Of a DNA stretch of 33,421 bases, positions 7,219 to 14,301 are shown one piece after another. The number at the start of each line of letters is the position of its first letter. Position 1 is the stretch's first letter. Both the position numbers and the translations under genes were made by a program. Below the pieces are notes generated by a model. It ran no database searches, was not told where the DNA came from, and saw only the letters and a list, made by a program, of their open reading frames with translations. The stretch covers positions 1 to 33,421 of the forward strand of contig WRMR01000002.1 in NCBI GenBank assembly GCA_009776995.1, written 5' to 3'. Source of the stretch: Planctomycetaceae bacterium. GTDB taxonomy: Bacteria; Planctomycetota; Planctomycetia; Pirellulales; Thermoguttaceae.

Positions 7219-8766
7219 TCAGAGCAACTGCCGGGCTTTGATTTCGAGGTATTTGTTGATCAACGGGGCGGTCATGTCTTCGGGGAACGTGTCGAGCGTC
7301 AGCGTTCCCTGGTGCTTGAGGTCGTTGATGACCTTGTGACGCCAGTTCAAAATATCAGCGGCGGCACCGGCACGCCAAAATTCGTGGGCTTCCGACTTCA
7401 GGCTTCGGACTTCAGCAGAGAGTGCCAAAGCGGAATCTGAAGCCTGAAACCTGAAGCCTGAAGCCTCCCGCGTCTTGAAAAAATTTGTGAGCGGGTCGAA
7501 AATCTCGTGGTCGCGCAAGAACACCCCCAGTGGAAGATGACGCCCCGTGATGTTGGTCAGGTGATTCTGGATGGCCTTTGCGTTGACCAGGTCGGCAACG
7601 TTGGTCACGAGAACGACCAGCGAACGCTTGCGGCACCGTGAGGCCAGATACGCGAAGGCCTCATCGTAGCGGGACTCAACCGGTTCGGGGAACAGGTTGA
7701 AAAAGCCGTGCAACAGCCGGCTCATCTGCCGCTGTCCCGAAGTCGGCGGGATGTAATTGATGATGCGATTGGAGAAACAGAGCATCCCCACCGCGTCGAA
7801 TCGCCGGATGGCCACGTAACTGAGCATCAAGGCCGCATTGAGCGAATGATCGAGCAGCGTCAGGCCGTTGCGTGACAGGTTGGTCATCATCCGGCCGCAA
7901 TCGACCAGGAACATGATGCGCTGGCTGCGCGACATTTGAAAATCCTTGACCGTCAGTTTCTGCCGCCGGGCGGTCGCCGACCAGTCCATGAACTTGTATT
8001 GATCGTCAAGCTGGTAATCGCGGAGCCGCTCGAAATCGTTGTCATGCCCGACGCGCCGGGCCACCCGCACGCCGAGTTGATGCAAGCGGTCGGTGCGGGC
8101 GAGCAGGTCGTATTCGGTCATTTGCCGCAGGTTCGGGTAAACGCAGATTTCGCTCTCGCAGGGAATCGTGATGTCGCGATGCCAAAATCCGAGCAGGCTG
8201 CGGACACGTAACGCAACTTCTTCAAGGCGGAACAGCCCGCGTTCTTTCGGTTTGATTTCATATTCGAATGTTTCGGCGGAACGTCCCGGCAATGTACGTT
8301 CGGAAAACGCCTCCGTATCGGGGCAAAGCGTCGGCGGCACATCATCCTTGACCGTCAGACGAAATTTCCGCCGGGTGCGGTTTTCGATGCGCAACCGGAT
8401 CAAATGCGGTCGTGCGAGCGAGGCAATGCGGTCCACATCGCGCCGCACACGAAACGGTTGCCCAATGACGGGCAGCGTCGCGAAACCATCGAACAGCAAA
8501 ATCAGTGCGATGGCCGCATCGGCAGTCAACAAGACGTACCAAAAATCGTCGTAAGCATAAAGGAGCGTTGAGAAAAATGTTGCCGCAAGAATCGTCACGA
8601 ACAGCAACCTGGTCGGGTAAACGCGCCGTAACAGTGCCGGCAAAAGAAAAACGAGTAATGCCGCCGGAAAAATCAGCATCACACGGCGGTCAAACACCTG
8701 CCCGATTTCATCTGCGGCTTGGGCGAAAAGCAATACGTTTGAAAAAATATCTCTCATGACGCTCAT
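7219..8766 (-). CDS. DUF58 domain-containing membrane protein
   Basis: 516 residues from the ATG at 8766, preceded by AGAGAAG; ATG 8757 is also possible, and 8796 overlaps the preceding gene. Two or three membrane helices occupy about residues 20-95. The DUF58 signature follows: GHDNDFERLRDYQLDDQYKF then MDWSATARRQKLTVKDF, then a von Willebrand A-like region (RIMFLVDCGRMM ... RSLVVLVTNVADL). DUF58 proteins usually accompany MoxR AAA ATPases and are thought to act in envelope complex assembly; no MoxR gene is in the window. Residues of about 434-460 (GFRFQASDSALALSAEVRS and onward) are encoded by a palindromic repeat that does not belong to the family and interrupts the VWA-like domain's C-terminal part. 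Confidence 0.85.
   Translation of the reverse strand: MSVMRDIFSNVLLFAQAADEIGQVFDRRVMLIFPAALLVFLLPALLRRVYPTRLLFVTILAATFFSTLLYAYDDFWYVLLTADAAIALILLFDGFATLPVIGQPFRVRRDVDRIASLARPHLIRLRIENRTRRKFRLTVKDDVPPTLCPDTEAFSERTLPGRSAETFEYEIKPKERGLFRLEEVALRVRSLLGFWHRDITIPCESEICVYPNLRQMTEYDLLARTDRLHQLGVRVARRVGHDNDFERLRDYQLDDQYKFMDWSATARRQKLTVKDFQMSRSQRIMFLVDCGRMMTNLSRNGLTLLDHSLNAALMLSYVAIRRFDAVGMLCFSNRIINYIPPTSGQRQMSRLLHGFFNLFPEPVESRYDEAFAYLASRCRKRSLVVLVTNVADLVNAKAIQNHLTNITGRHLPLGVFLRDHEIFDPLTNFFKTREASGFRFQASDSALALSAEVRSLKSEAHEFWRAGAAADILNWRHKVINDLKHQGTLTLDTFPEDMTAPLINKYLEIKARQLL
7387..7465. repeat. Palindromic repeat inserted in frame in the DUF58 gene
   Basis: The 29-base arms (7387-7415 and 7437-7465) are imperfect inverted copies built of GGCTTC/CTTCAGG units. 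79 bases plus flanks keep the reading frame. The encoded peptide has SGFRFQ ... EVRSLKSEA, the same pattern as the insert in hrpA at 16154-16228. Confidence 0.8.
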
Positions 8767-8779
8767 TCTTCTCTTGTTG

Positions 8780-9364
8780 TCACCCCATCGCTTCATCCAC
8801 TTCCAGCATGATGTTCCCGGTTTCTTTCAGCGCGCGGATGATTCGCTGGTAATGCGAGATGTCGTTATAAGTCAGTTTGCGGCCTTTGCGGTCTTTCAGC
8901 CACTTTTGCGCGGGTTGGTAACCGCCGATGGAAAACTCCCACGTTTCCGGCGGAACATGCCCGAAATACTGCGCTTCGTTGATATGGACATCGTTGCCGG
9001 AATGTTGCCACTTTTCATAACGCAGGAAATCGAGGTAGTCGGTAAAGATAATGTTGTCAAGCGAGCGTTTGTAACGGTCGAACTGCTCTTGATTGGCTTT
9101 GCGTCCGGTCAGGTCGGGATCGTCAATGTCTTTGGCTTCGACGAAAGAAACAGGAATAGTGTCCTCCTTGCGCAACAGAATCAGGTCCGGCGCACCGCAA
9201 GCCTGACGTGCCGGTTCGTTCGACACGATGAGATGCGACAACATCGCGGCCAGCAGTTGTTGCAACGCAGGCCGGTACGTATGCTCCCGCGCAAAGCCGG
9301 TTTCATACTGACGCTCGAGTTCAGTGAGGTAATCCGAAATGGATGAAGTAATTTCGTTTTGCAT
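8780..9364 (-). pseudogene. Restriction-modification enzyme remnant: N-terminal nuclease part joined to C-terminal part
   Basis: 194 residues from the ATG at 9364. Residues 1 to about 125 contain FAREHTYRPALQQLL, APDLILLRKE and PVSFVEAKDIDDPDL, a PD-(D/E)xK-type nuclease core as found at the start of type ISP/IIG-like enzymes. After about residue 128 the sequence jumps to QYFGHVPPETWEFSIGGYQPAQKWLKDRKGRKLTYNDI and ends with IIRALKETGNIMLEVDEAM; this is the extreme C-terminus of the same enzyme class. The helicase and DNA-methyltransferase core (hundreds of residues) is missing, yet the frame is kept across the junction. Probably a decayed gene; a surviving small nuclease cannot be excluded. 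It is followed at once by the DUF58 gene. Confidence 0.65.
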
Positions 9365-9390
9365 AGTGGTTTCGCACGAAGGCACAACAA

Positions 9391-9420
9391 ATTAGAGCCG
9401 CGACGGTCACGGAACGGCCA
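9391..9420. repeat. Short dispersed repeat, family AGAGCCGtGACGGt..GAaCGGTCA (copy 1)
   Basis: ATTAGAGCCGCGACGGTCAC and the following GGAACGGCCA resemble 10989-11018 and 29857-29882. It lies in the 413-base gap 9365-9777, which also holds a promoter (9456) and a small palindrome (9494); no credible gene was seen in the rest. Confidence 0.5.
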
Positions 9421-9455
9421 CACTGCGTTTCGCCCCAACTCCGGCAATTGTTTGC

Positions 9456-9484
9456 ATTATACCACAAAACCGTAGCCCGGTGAA
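9456..9484 (-). promoter_or_regulatory. Extended -10 promoter on the minus strand
   Basis: The minus strand carries TTCACC, a 17-base spacer ending in TGTGG, and a perfect TATAAT (9461-9456). The TGG before it gives an extended -10. It would transcribe the restriction-modification remnant and possibly the DUF58 gene. Confidence 0.5.
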
Positions 9485-9493
9485 TCCGTTTTG

Positions 9494-9513
9494 CCCCGCG
9501 TCCCGGACACGGG
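9494..9513. repeat. Small palindrome CCCCGCGTCCCGGACACGGG
   Basis: Resembles the CCCCGC...GCGGGG unit at 5269-5289, in similar TTTTG/TTCA context. Confidence 0.4.
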
Positions 9514-9777
9514 AAATCTTTTGAGAAGACGTGCCACGGCAAGTCGGATGGCCATGAAAACGAAATGTCCGCCCCCTTGCGTCCGAAGTTGGGGATATGG
9601 TAAAATACTTGTTGTCCTTGTGTCACCTTGACGACCGACGCCACGGGGGTATGGTTGACCGTCAGCGGCAAGCGGATGCACCGGGAGCCGATAATTTCTC
9701 AAGACCGGTGTTTTATTGAATAGCGTTAAACGAGTTCCAGGAAAGGGCAGGTTCCCAGTGAACCTCTTGTCGCAACG

Positions 9778-10245
9778 ATGACTGTTTGGTACCAACGTCA
9801 CATTGTTCTTGAACCGTCGTCACGGCGGCGTTTGACGCCCATCACGCGGGAAATCCTCAACGCGATGCCGGAAATTGCGGAAATCAAGGTTGGCTTGCTG
9901 CATCTTTTCCTGCAACACACATCCGCATCGCTGACGATCAACGAAAACGCCGATCCTGACGTCCTGACCGACCTCGAAATGGCGGTTGACCGTCTTGCGC
10001 CGGAATCGTTGCCTTACACGCACACCATCGAAGGCCGTGACGACATGCCCGCGCACGTCAAAACGTCGCTTTTCGGCGTCTCATTGACCGTACCCGTCGG
10101 CGGGGGACGGTTACTGCTTGGCACCTGGCAGGGGATTTACCTCTGCGAACATCGTCATGCCAAACACCGGCGTTCGCTCGTGCTGACGCTCACGGGCGAA
10201 TCATTGCGTTTTTTTCATTTCATCGGGGATAAAGAAAAATCATGA
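9778..10245 (+). CDS. yjbQ: YjbQ family protein (UPF0047)
   Basis: 155 residues, close to the family's usual 135-140. Conserved blocks are HTSASLTINENADPDV, EGRDDMPAHVKTSLFG and GRLLLGTWQGIYLCEHR. The fold is a small trimeric beta/alpha barrel; thiamine-phosphate-synthase-like side activity has been reported for E. coli YjbQ, but its main role is unknown. The stop overlaps the next start as ATGA, so it is translationally coupled to the BtaB-like methyltransferase. No family link between the two is known to me. Confidence 0.9.
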   Translation: MTVWYQRHIVLEPSSRRRLTPITREILNAMPEIAEIKVGLLHLFLQHTSASLTINENADPDVLTDLEMAVDRLAPESLPYTHTIEGRDDMPAHVKTSLFGVSLTVPVGGGRLLLGTWQGIYLCEHRHAKHRRSLVLTLTGESLRFFHFIGDKEKS

Positions 10246-10979
10246 GTTTGATTTCCGACATGAAGGTGCTGTACCATATGGCTGTTCGACCGGTTCGCGG
10301 CAAGACGCACGCTTCACGCATGGAGAATTTTTACGGCGGTCAGGCGGGGGATTACGATGCGTTTCGCAAACGGCTGCTGAAAGGCCGTGAGGAACTTTGG
10401 CAACAACTTGGCACGAACGAGGGCGAAGTCTGGCTCGACATGGGCGGCGGTACCGGTGCAAATCTGGAAGCGTTTGGCGACAGCATAGCCAAGTTGAAAA
10501 AAGTGTATGTCGTCGATTTGGCCGGGTCGCTTTTGAAAATGGCCGAACAACGGGCGGAATCACACGGTTGGAACAATGTTGTCACAGCCGAGGCGGACGC
10601 GACGCGGTTTGTGCTCGAAGAACAGCAGGCGGACGTCATCACCTTTTCCTACTCGCTGACGATGATCCCGGACTGGTTCGCCGCGATTCGACACGCCCAC
10701 GCACTGCTCAAGCCGGGCGGACGCATCGGCGTGGTTGACTTTTACGTTTCGCGCAAGCACCCGGACGAAGCGTTCCGCAAACACGGTTGGGCCACGCGCT
10801 CGTTCTGGCCGGTTTGGTTCGCTTCGGACAACGTGTTCCCGTCGCCGGACCACGTCCCGTACCTGCACAAACTGTTCGAGCCGGTGTATTTCGACGAACG
10901 CAAAACCCGTCTGCCCTGGTTCCCGCTCCCGTTTTTCAAGACGCCGTATTATCTGTTCGTTGGGAAAAAACGGGATTGA
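10242..10979 (+). CDS. SAM-dependent methyltransferase, BtaB-like (betaine lipid synthesis candidate)
   Basis: 245 residues. Motif I is VWLDMGGGTGANLE (about 63-76), the acidic loop is VYVVDLAGSLL, and motif IV is FSYSLTMIPDW. The C-terminal pattern (GVVDFYVSRK, FWPVWFASDNVF, YLHKLFEP, and PYYLFVGKK at the end) resembles the methyltransferase half of Bta1/BtaB. BtaB adds three methyl groups to diacylglyceryl-homoserine to make the betaine lipid DGTS. The partner BtaA (DUF3419), which makes diacylglyceryl-homoserine, is not in this window, so the substrate is an inference. Coupled to yjbQ by a 4-base overlap. Confidence 0.65.
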   Translation: MSLISDMKVLYHMAVRPVRGKTHASRMENFYGGQAGDYDAFRKRLLKGREELWQQLGTNEGEVWLDMGGGTGANLEAFGDSIAKLKKVYVVDLAGSLLKMAEQRAESHGWNNVVTAEADATRFVLEEQQADVITFSYSLTMIPDWFAAIRHAHALLKPGGRIGVVDFYVSRKHPDEAFRKHGWATRSFWPVWFASDNVFPSPDHVPYLHKLFEPVYFDERKTRLPWFPLPFFKTPYYLFVGKKRD

Positions 10980-10988
10980 CCGGCGGAA

Positions 10989-11018
10989 ATCAGAGCCGTG
11001 TCGGTAACAGAGCGGTCA
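10989..11018. repeat. Short dispersed repeat, family AGAGCCGtG (copy 2)
   Basis: ATCAGAGCCGTGTCGGTAAC and the following AGAGCGGTCA match copies at 9391 and 29857 with a few substitutions. Confidence 0.5.
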
Positions 11019-11115
11019 ATGGCATTTCGCCGTCGTGGTTTTATCGACAGATGATGCCAAATTTCGCAGAGGGTTTTGAGAAAAAAACAAATTTTCACCT
11101 CGATTTGACCAATCC

Positions 11116-12045
11116 ATGAAAAACTTCGACGACACAAAAACGTCTGATCGTGCATTGAAAAGACGATCCCTGTTTGCAATGATCACGGGATTGATTGTCA
11201 TCGGTTTCTGTCTGCTTTGGGTAACTGCGGTCATTGCCCCATTCTTTTTTCCTTGTGGTCCTTCATTGGGTTCGGTAGTGGGAGCTCCTTTTGTTCCCCC
11301 GTTTATCTGGTTGGCCTACAAACAATATTCCGCCCTGTTTTGCCGTGAACCTGTTGTGTCGAGAGCTTACCACGAAGTATGGATTGGATTCGGCATTTTT
11401 CTGGTTGTCTCCACAGTTGGCAGTTTACTGCAACATAATACTGAAATCATGAAAGACACGGATGCCTGGAAATACCAAGTCGGAATACCGACTTGCGGCT
11501 TACTATTTCTCGTCATCGGCTGTCTGATACGAATACAAACCATCCGGCGGCAAAAACCGTTTTTGCCTGAAGGACGGAAATTTCTCAAGAATCAATCCGG
11601 TAGCAAGTTTCGGCACAGGAAGATCATGGGAATCATTCTCATGACCGGGTGCGTTACTTTGCTTTCGGCATACCTTGTCTCTACGGAACGTCAATATCCC
11701 GCACTTGGTGAACATTTCTCGTATGAGCAGCTTCCGCGAAAAGGCGGATTTCCGCCGGAAGGCTCCGATTTTTCCTGGCGTCGTGGTTATCGCGGGACAA
11801 GCTATTACGAATTTACCATATCGGAAGAAGCGTTCCAACGTTGGATTTCATCTCAAAGTCGTTGGGAATACTGCGAACCCATTACCGGAAATGTCACCAT
11901 CCAGGGTTCCATACACCCGCGTAAAGAAGAGGAAGAGAGACCATCTGTCACCGACGGTCTTTCCGCAGGGTATGGTGAACATTCAGGAGGCTGCGCGGTT
12001 TTCGACCGTTCGACAAATCGCGCTTATTATTGGACCTATTATTGA
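11116..12045 (+). CDS. Hypothetical membrane protein
   Basis: 309 residues, family not recognised. Hydrophobic segments lie at about 21-42 (MITGLIVIGFCLLWVTAVIAPFFF), 50-66, 90-108, 124-142 and 167-187. A soluble domain of about 120 residues follows, rich in aromatic and charged residues (YEFTISEEAFQRWISSQSRWEY), ending with NRAYYWTYY. The soluble part would lie on one face of the membrane, probably outside. No Shine-Dalgarno sequence is obvious. Neighbours (methyltransferase upstream, TerC downstream) give no clue to function. Confidence 0.6.
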   Translation: MKNFDDTKTSDRALKRRSLFAMITGLIVIGFCLLWVTAVIAPFFFPCGPSLGSVVGAPFVPPFIWLAYKQYSALFCREPVVSRAYHEVWIGFGIFLVVSTVGSLLQHNTEIMKDTDAWKYQVGIPTCGLLFLVIGCLIRIQTIRRQKPFLPEGRKFLKNQSGSKFRHRKIMGIILMTGCVTLLSAYLVSTERQYPALGEHFSYEQLPRKGGFPPEGSDFSWRRGYRGTSYYEFTISEEAFQRWISSQSRWEYCEPITGNVTIQGSIHPRKEEEERPSVTDGLSAGYGEHSGGCAVFDRSTNRAYYWTYY

Positions 12046-12066
12046 AGCGTGACCGCCCAACCACTT

Positions 12067-12090
12067 CGCGTCACAGGATGACGCGGCGAA
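12067..12090. repeat. Palindromic repeat, family CGCGTnACAGGnTGACGCG (copy 2)
   Basis: CGCGTCA-CAGGA-TGACGCG is a perfect 7-base stem with a 5-base loop, followed by GCGAA as in the copy at 5237. It sits in the 76-base gap between the membrane protein and the TerC gene. Confidence 0.55.
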
Positions 12091-12121
12091 CCATACTCAT
12101 CCCTAACCCCAGCCCCCTCTC

Positions 12122-13111
12122 ATGGAAACAATCTGGCTTTGGATCGGTTTTATCGCATTGGTCATGGTTTTTCTCGCCCTCGATTTGGGGGTGTTCAACC
12201 GCAAGGCGCACGTCATCGGTATTCGCGAGGCGGTCCGTTGGACAATCGTATGGATCGTCATGGCCATGCTGTTCAACGTTGCCGTTTATTTCATGTACGA
12301 ACACCACCTGTTCGGCATCGGCACACACCACGGTCATGTCGATCTGGACGGCACACAGGCGGCGGTCAAATTTTTCACCGGCTACATCATTGAAAAATCG
12401 CTGAGTCTCGACAATATTTTCGTCATCAGCATGGTGTTCACGTTTTTCGGCGTTCCGGCGATTTACCAGCACCGCGTCCTGTTCTGGGGCATTCTCGGCG
12501 CGCTGGTCATGCGCGGGGTGATGATCGGCATTGGCACAACCGCCCTGCATTGGTTCAGCGGATGGATGAATTACGTGTTCGGGCTGATCCTGATTTTTAC
12601 CGCCCTGAAAATGATGTTCGTCAAACATGAGGAAGTGCACCCGGAAAAGAATCCCCTCGTCAGACTGGCCAAACGGTTTTTTCCCGTCACGGGCGATTAT
12701 CACGGCGAAAAGTTTTTCGTCCGGCTTGACGGACGGCTGTTTCTGACGCCGCTGTTTCTCGTGCTGTTGGTCGTCGAAAGTATGGATGTTGTGTTCGCCG
12801 TTGATTCCATCCCTGCGATTTTCGCGATCACGACGGACCCGTTCATCGTGTTCACATCGAATATTTTCGCCATTCTCGGATTACGGTCGCTGTATTTCGC
12901 GCTGGCCGCGATGATCCGGCAATTCCGTTACCTCAAGCAAAGCATCATTGTCATTCTGCTTTACGTCGGCTGCAAGATGATGGTTTTGCACCACATTGAA
13001 GCACACGGCCTTTCGAACACCATGACCTGGGTTTCGCTCGGCGTCATCCTTTGCGTGATGGGCATTGGCGTCGTCGCGTCGCTTGCCAAAGGCAGAACGA
13101 CCTCACCATGA
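12122..13111 (+). CDS. TerC family integral membrane protein
   Basis: 329 residues with about nine membrane segments. Family blocks are FLALDLGVFNR, EKSLSLDNIFVISMVF, RVLFWGILGALVMRG, VESMDVVFAVDSIPAIFAIT and IFAILGLRSLYFALA. Acidic residues inside the helices (Asp in SLDN; Glu and Asp in ESMDVVFAVDS) are the expected metal-related sites. Members (TerC, Alx, MeeY-type) are linked to tellurite resistance or manganese export, the latter now favoured for Alx-type proteins. No other ter genes are nearby, so a manganese or general envelope role is more likely than a tellurite operon. The length fits the Alx subgroup (about 320). Confidence 0.9.
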   Translation: METIWLWIGFIALVMVFLALDLGVFNRKAHVIGIREAVRWTIVWIVMAMLFNVAVYFMYEHHLFGIGTHHGHVDLDGTQAAVKFFTGYIIEKSLSLDNIFVISMVFTFFGVPAIYQHRVLFWGILGALVMRGVMIGIGTTALHWFSGWMNYVFGLILIFTALKMMFVKHEEVHPEKNPLVRLAKRFFPVTGDYHGEKFFVRLDGRLFLTPLFLVLLVVESMDVVFAVDSIPAIFAITTDPFIVFTSNIFAILGLRSLYFALAAMIRQFRYLKQSIIVILLYVGCKMMVLHHIEAHGLSNTMTWVSLGVILCVMGIGVVASLAKGRTTSP

Positions 13112-13157
13112 ACGACGCAACATTTTCCGGCATGTTCTTTCTTTCAGAACGGAATTG

Positions 13158-13166
13158 TGGTATGAT
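13158..13166 (+). promoter_or_regulatory. Extended -10 element before the TIM-barrel gene
   Basis: TGGTATGAT, preceded by GAATTG, lies about 98 bases before the start at 13264. Same TGTGGTAT core as the elements at 9456 and 14242. Confidence 0.4.
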
Positions 13167-13263
13167 ACAATCGTTTCGGACAGACATGGCATGGGTTGTC
13201 ATGCGAAACAAGTTTCCGTTTATCTGACAAACAGTTCAATGACAGTATTGGGAGTGACACACT

Positions 13264-14109
13264 ATGGAAAAATGGCCTGTTGGAGTATTTGCCAGTATTG
13301 ATGCCGGTCTTGGCGTACAACTGGACGTGGTTCGCGAGTTGGGCATCAAGACGATTCAGTTGCACACGCCGCACCCGCAATCGCGGACGCCGGAAAAAGC
13401 GAAGGAGTTTCTCGACAAGCTGGCCGGGTACGGTATCGAAATCTCAGTCGTCTTTTGCGGCTTTGAAGGCGAAAGTTACGAGTCGATCAAGATCACCGCC
13501 GAGACGGTCGGGCTGGTTCCGAAAGCAACCCGTGCCGCGCGTCTCGCCGAGTCGAAGGACATTGCCGACTTCGCCAAACTGCTGGGCGTCGATGCGATCG
13601 GTTCGCACATCGGTTTCGTGCCGCACGACACGGGTTCCGACGAGTACAAAGAGATGGTCGCTTGTGTCAGGGACCTGTGCGAACATCTCAAAGCGAACGG
13701 ACAGCGTCTGCATCTTGAAACCGGCCAGGAAAGCGTCGAAGGTTTGCTCACATTCATCAGCGACGTGGGAACGGACAACCTTTTCATCAACTTCGACCCG
13801 GCCAACCTGATTCTGTACGGTATCGGTGATCCGCTGGGTGCGCTGAAAAAAGTCGGGGCTTACGTGCGGAGCGTCCATTGCAAGGACGGCACTGCGACGA
13901 AAGGCAAGCCCGGCGTCGATTGGGGGGCTGAAGTTCCCTTTGGGACAGGCGAAGTTGATGCCGAAGCGTTCCTTCGCACGCTCAAGGACATCGGCTACGA
14001 CGGCCCACTGACCATCGAACGCGAAATCCCGCAGGAACCCGCCCGGCAGAAAGAAGAAATCGGTCAGGCGGTCAGCTTGATCAACGCGATCAAGGCGAAA
14101 ATCCTGTAA
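13264..14109 (+). CDS. Sugar phosphate isomerase/epimerase-like TIM-barrel protein
   Basis: 281 residues, the usual length of the AP-endonuclease-2/xylose-isomerase-like family. Probable metal ligands sit in HLETGQE, NFDPANL, SVHCKDG and LTIEREI near strands 5 to 8. GSHIGFVPHD is another conserved block. GGGAG stands about 8 bases before the ATG. Such proteins isomerise or epimerise sugars or inositols; the substrate cannot be told from sequence. The gene stands alone between a TerC gene and the hrpA helicase. It ends 25 bases before a palindromic repeat. Confidence 0.85.
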   Translation: MEKWPVGVFASIDAGLGVQLDVVRELGIKTIQLHTPHPQSRTPEKAKEFLDKLAGYGIEISVVFCGFEGESYESIKITAETVGLVPKATRAARLAESKDIADFAKLLGVDAIGSHIGFVPHDTGSDEYKEMVACVRDLCEHLKANGQRLHLETGQESVEGLLTFISDVGTDNLFINFDPANLILYGIGDPLGALKKVGAYVRSVHCKDGTATKGKPGVDWGAEVPFGTGEVDAEAFLRTLKDIGYDGPLTIEREIPQEPARQKEEIGQAVSLINAIKAKIL

Positions 14110-14133
14110 AGCGCAGAGCACAAAGACACGTTA

Positions 14134-14156
14134 GCCGCGTCACCCTGTAACGCGGC
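14134..14156. repeat. Palindromic repeat, inverted copy of the CGCGTnACAGGnTGACGCG family
   Basis: Arms GCCGCGT and ACGCGGC pair perfectly around CACCCTGTA. In reverse complement it matches the core of 5237-5260 and 12067-12090. It could act as a bidirectional hairpin after the TIM-barrel gene, but no T-run follows. Confidence 0.5.
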
Positions 14157-14241
14157 TGTGAATTGACAATTTCACTCTGTTGCTTACAATAAGCCATTCT
14201 ATTCCACTGGAACATCATCCTCAAGGCCCGAATCCATTGTG

Positions 14242-14250
14242 TGGTATAAC
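14242..14250 (+). promoter_or_regulatory. Extended -10 element before hrpA
   Basis: TGGTATAAC after ATTGTG lies about 52 bases before the hrpA ATG at 14302. No strong -35. Confidence 0.4.
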
Positions 14251-14301
14251 AAGATCATTGTCTTGGACTGTTATGCCTTGCCCCTCAGGGCATAGACTCT
14301 C

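Noticed and set aside
9457..9801. 114-residue minus-strand open frame in the gap before yjbQ
   Set aside because: It runs through repeats and a promoter and has irregular composition; no conserved block.
12071..12703. 210-residue open frame antisense to the TerC gene
   Set aside because: Its composition (His- and Asp-rich) is typical of an antisense shadow of a membrane protein gene; no family features.
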